From: Geodermatophilus sp. DSM 44513 | GTDB taxonomy: Bacteria > Actinomycetota > Actinomycetes > Mycobacteriales > Geodermatophilaceae | Direction of reading: 5' to 3' | Length of the DNA stretch: 64,000 nucleotides | Assembly (NCBI RefSeq): GCF_032460525.1 | Contig: NZ_CP135963.1 | Coordinates: forward strand, 2,604,001 to 2,668,000 | Shown here: positions 62,905 to 64,000 of the stretch, piece by piece | Position numbering within the stretch: the stretch's first letter is position 1 | How the letters are laid out: every line of letters begins with the position of its first letter | Notes under the pieces: generated by a model | The model's input: only the letters and a program-made list of their open reading frames with translations | Database searches by the model: none | What the model was told of the DNA's origin: nothing | Translations under genes and position numbers: made by a program

Positions 62905-63366
62905 TCACTGCGGGGTGAGCAGGCCCCGCAGCTCCTGGGTGAGGGCCTCGCGGGCCGCCGGGTGCTGCAGCCACGCAGCGGGCGTGGACTGCAGCAGCGC
63001 GATCCGCCAGCGCCCGTCCTCCTCGACGGCGACCATGGTGTGCACCGTGTGCAGCCGCGGGTCGAGGTCGTTGCCCCCGGGCGGGATCATCCCGGCGTGG
63101 GCCATGAGCACCGCGACGTCGGTGGCCAGCGGCCGCACGGTGCGGACCACGCCCACGTAGGTCTGGGTGGGCTGGCTGCCGAACACCTGGCGCAGGTGGG
63201 CGGCGATGGACAGCCGGCCGTGGTGGTGGCTGCCGTCGTACCCGACGATGTCCCCGTCGTCGGCGAACCCGGCAGCCACCGCCGCGCCGCTGCGCCGGTT
63301 CCACCCGTCGAGGAACTGGGCGTACAGCGCCCGGATCTGGGCGTCGTTCGGGTGCGCGGACGTCAC
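62905..63366 (-). CDS. SgcJ/EcaC-type NTF2-like protein
   Basis: 153 residues with the oxidoreductase/NTF2-like pattern: IRALYAQFLDGWNRRSGAAV, FADDGDIVGYDGS, HTMVAVEEDGRWRIALLQST. Members of this SgcJ/EcaC group appear near enediyne and other pathways but most have no known activity. GGAGGAG precedes the GTG. It follows the ABC exporter gene's 5' side on the plus map but is transcribed leftward with it; not clearly in operon. Confidence 0.8.
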   Translation of the reverse strand: MTSAHPNDAQIRALYAQFLDGWNRRSGAAVAAGFADDGDIVGYDGSHHHGRLSIAAHLRQVFGSQPTQTYVGVVRTVRPLATDVAVLMAHAGMIPPGGNDLDPRLHTVHTMVAVEEDGRWRIALLQSTPAAWLQHPAAREALTQELRGLLTPQ

Positions 63367-63409
63367 GCTGGCTCCTCCTGCGTTGCGGGCTCGGGAGGAA
63401 CGGTAGTGG

Positions 63410-64000
63410 TCACGCGGCGCCCACCCGCCGCCCCTCCCCGACGCTGAACTGGGTCCGGTACAGGTCGGCGTACCGCCCGTCGAGCGCCAGCAACTCCTCG
63501 TGCGTGCCCGACTCCGCGATGCGACCGCCGTCGATGACGAGGATCTGGTCGGCACTGCGGATGGTGGACAGCCGGTGGGCGATGACAAGCGACGTCCGGC
63601 CGGTCAGGGCGGTGTCCAGCGCGTGCTGCACGGCCACCTCCGACTCGCTGTCCAGGTGCGCGGTGGCCTCGTCGAGGATGACGATCGCCGGCGCCTTGAG
63701 CAGCACCCGGGCGATCGCCAGCCGCTGCTTCTCCCCGCCGGACAGCCGGTGGCCGCGGTCGCCGACCACGGTGTCCAGCCCGTCGGGCAGGGCGCGCACC
63801 AGGGCGCCGATGCGGGCACCGGACAGCGCCGCCCAGAGCTCCTCCTCGGTCGCCTCGGGCCGGACGTAGAGCAGGTTGGCGCGGATGGTGTCGTGGAACA
63901 GGTGGGCGTCCTGGCTGACCACGCCGATCGTGTCGCGCAGGGAGGCCAGGGTGGCCTGCCGCACGTCGAGCCCGCCCACCCGCACGGCGCCGCCGGTCAC
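63410..64000 (-). CDS. ABC exporter ATPase, C-terminal part (cut by window edge)
   Basis: 196 residues of a nucleotide-binding domain: Q-loop IGVVSQDAHLFHDTIRANLL, signature HRLSGGEKQRLAIARVLL, Walker B AIVILDEATAHLD and H-loop LVIAHRLSTI. The sequence resembles fused membrane-ATPase exporters (MsbA/MdlB-like), so a transmembrane domain and Walker A should lie beyond base 64000. Substrate unknown. Confidence 0.9.
   Translation of the reverse strand: MTGGAVRVGGLDVRQATLASLRDTIGVVSQDAHLFHDTIRANLLYVRPEATEEELWAALSGARIGALVRALPDGLDTVVGDRGHRLSGGEKQRLAIARVLLKAPAIVILDEATAHLDSESEVAVQHALDTALTGRTSLVIAHRLSTIRSADQILVIDGGRIAESGTHEELLALDGRYADLYRTQFSVGEGRRVGAA

Overview
This window is chromosomal DNA from a very high-GC actinobacterium. 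Many starts are GTG, genes are packed with 1-4 bp stop/start overlaps, and the start/stop signals suit that group. Four features place it in the Actinobacteria: a fabG-fabI(inhA)-hemH cluster laid out as in mycobacteria, a SigB/SigF-type sigma locus, a furA-katA pair, and a Ku plus split LigD repair locus. Together with GC-rich dispersed hairpins they suggest a stress- and desiccation-tolerant soil or stone lineage such as the Geodermatophilaceae (Blastococcus, Modestobacter, Geodermatophilus). The family-level placement is an inference. I saw no rRNA, tRNA, CRISPR array, insertion sequence or phage genes.

Layout. 1-6850: peroxide defence (furA-katA with a Fur-type palindrome), purU, and a non-homologous end-joining operon (ku, ATP-dependent ligase, polymerase/primase). 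7020-13008: general stress signalling, with an acidic DUF5709-type protein, a STAS anti-sigma antagonist, topoisomerase IB, a large phosphatase-kinase-STAS fusion, an RsbW-like anti-sigma kinase and a SigB/F sigma factor preceded by a promoter matching its own class. 13188-19774: NfeD/stomatin membrane pair, a lipoprotein hydrolase, a GNAT, and hemH-fabI-fabG. 19852-26065: a frameshifted alcohol dehydrogenase, a GH13 glucosidase, and class I DAHP synthase overlapping a dehydrogenase. 26220-33068: mixed accessory genes (kinase, MFS exporter, DUF2332, reductases, NTF2-like, muconolactone-isomerase-like, hemerythrin).

33480-45285 is a polyol/sugar catabolic island: mannitol-type dehydrogenase, SDR dehydrogenase, an ABC importer (binding protein, permease, ATPase) translationally coupled to its LacI regulator, an AGE-family isomerase, class II aldolase, PfkB kinase and FGGY kinase. 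The set can be drawn as polyol or aldose to ketose, ketose phosphate, ketose bisphosphate and triose phosphates. It is bracketed by two decayed fragments of a quinone-oxidoreductase gene. A third fragment lies at 32 kb and an intact homologue at 48.7 kb.

45728-64000: GNAT, NRDE-type protein, EamA transporter with a divergent CGNR regulator and an inverted repeat between them, quinone oxidoreductase, a MoxR-DUF58-VWA operon, a NlpC/P60 peptidoglycan hydrolase, acyl-CoA synthetase near a sirtuin operon, aconitase, an SDR, sirohydrochlorin chelatase, a guanidine-III riboswitch driving a SugE/Gdx exporter, an NTF2-like protein and the end of an ABC exporter.

The most unusual feature is a family of at least seven intergenic hairpins sharing a CTCGCACGCTCG-type core. 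Their outer stems differ in sequence from copy to copy but keep pairing, and several copies begin directly on a stop codon.
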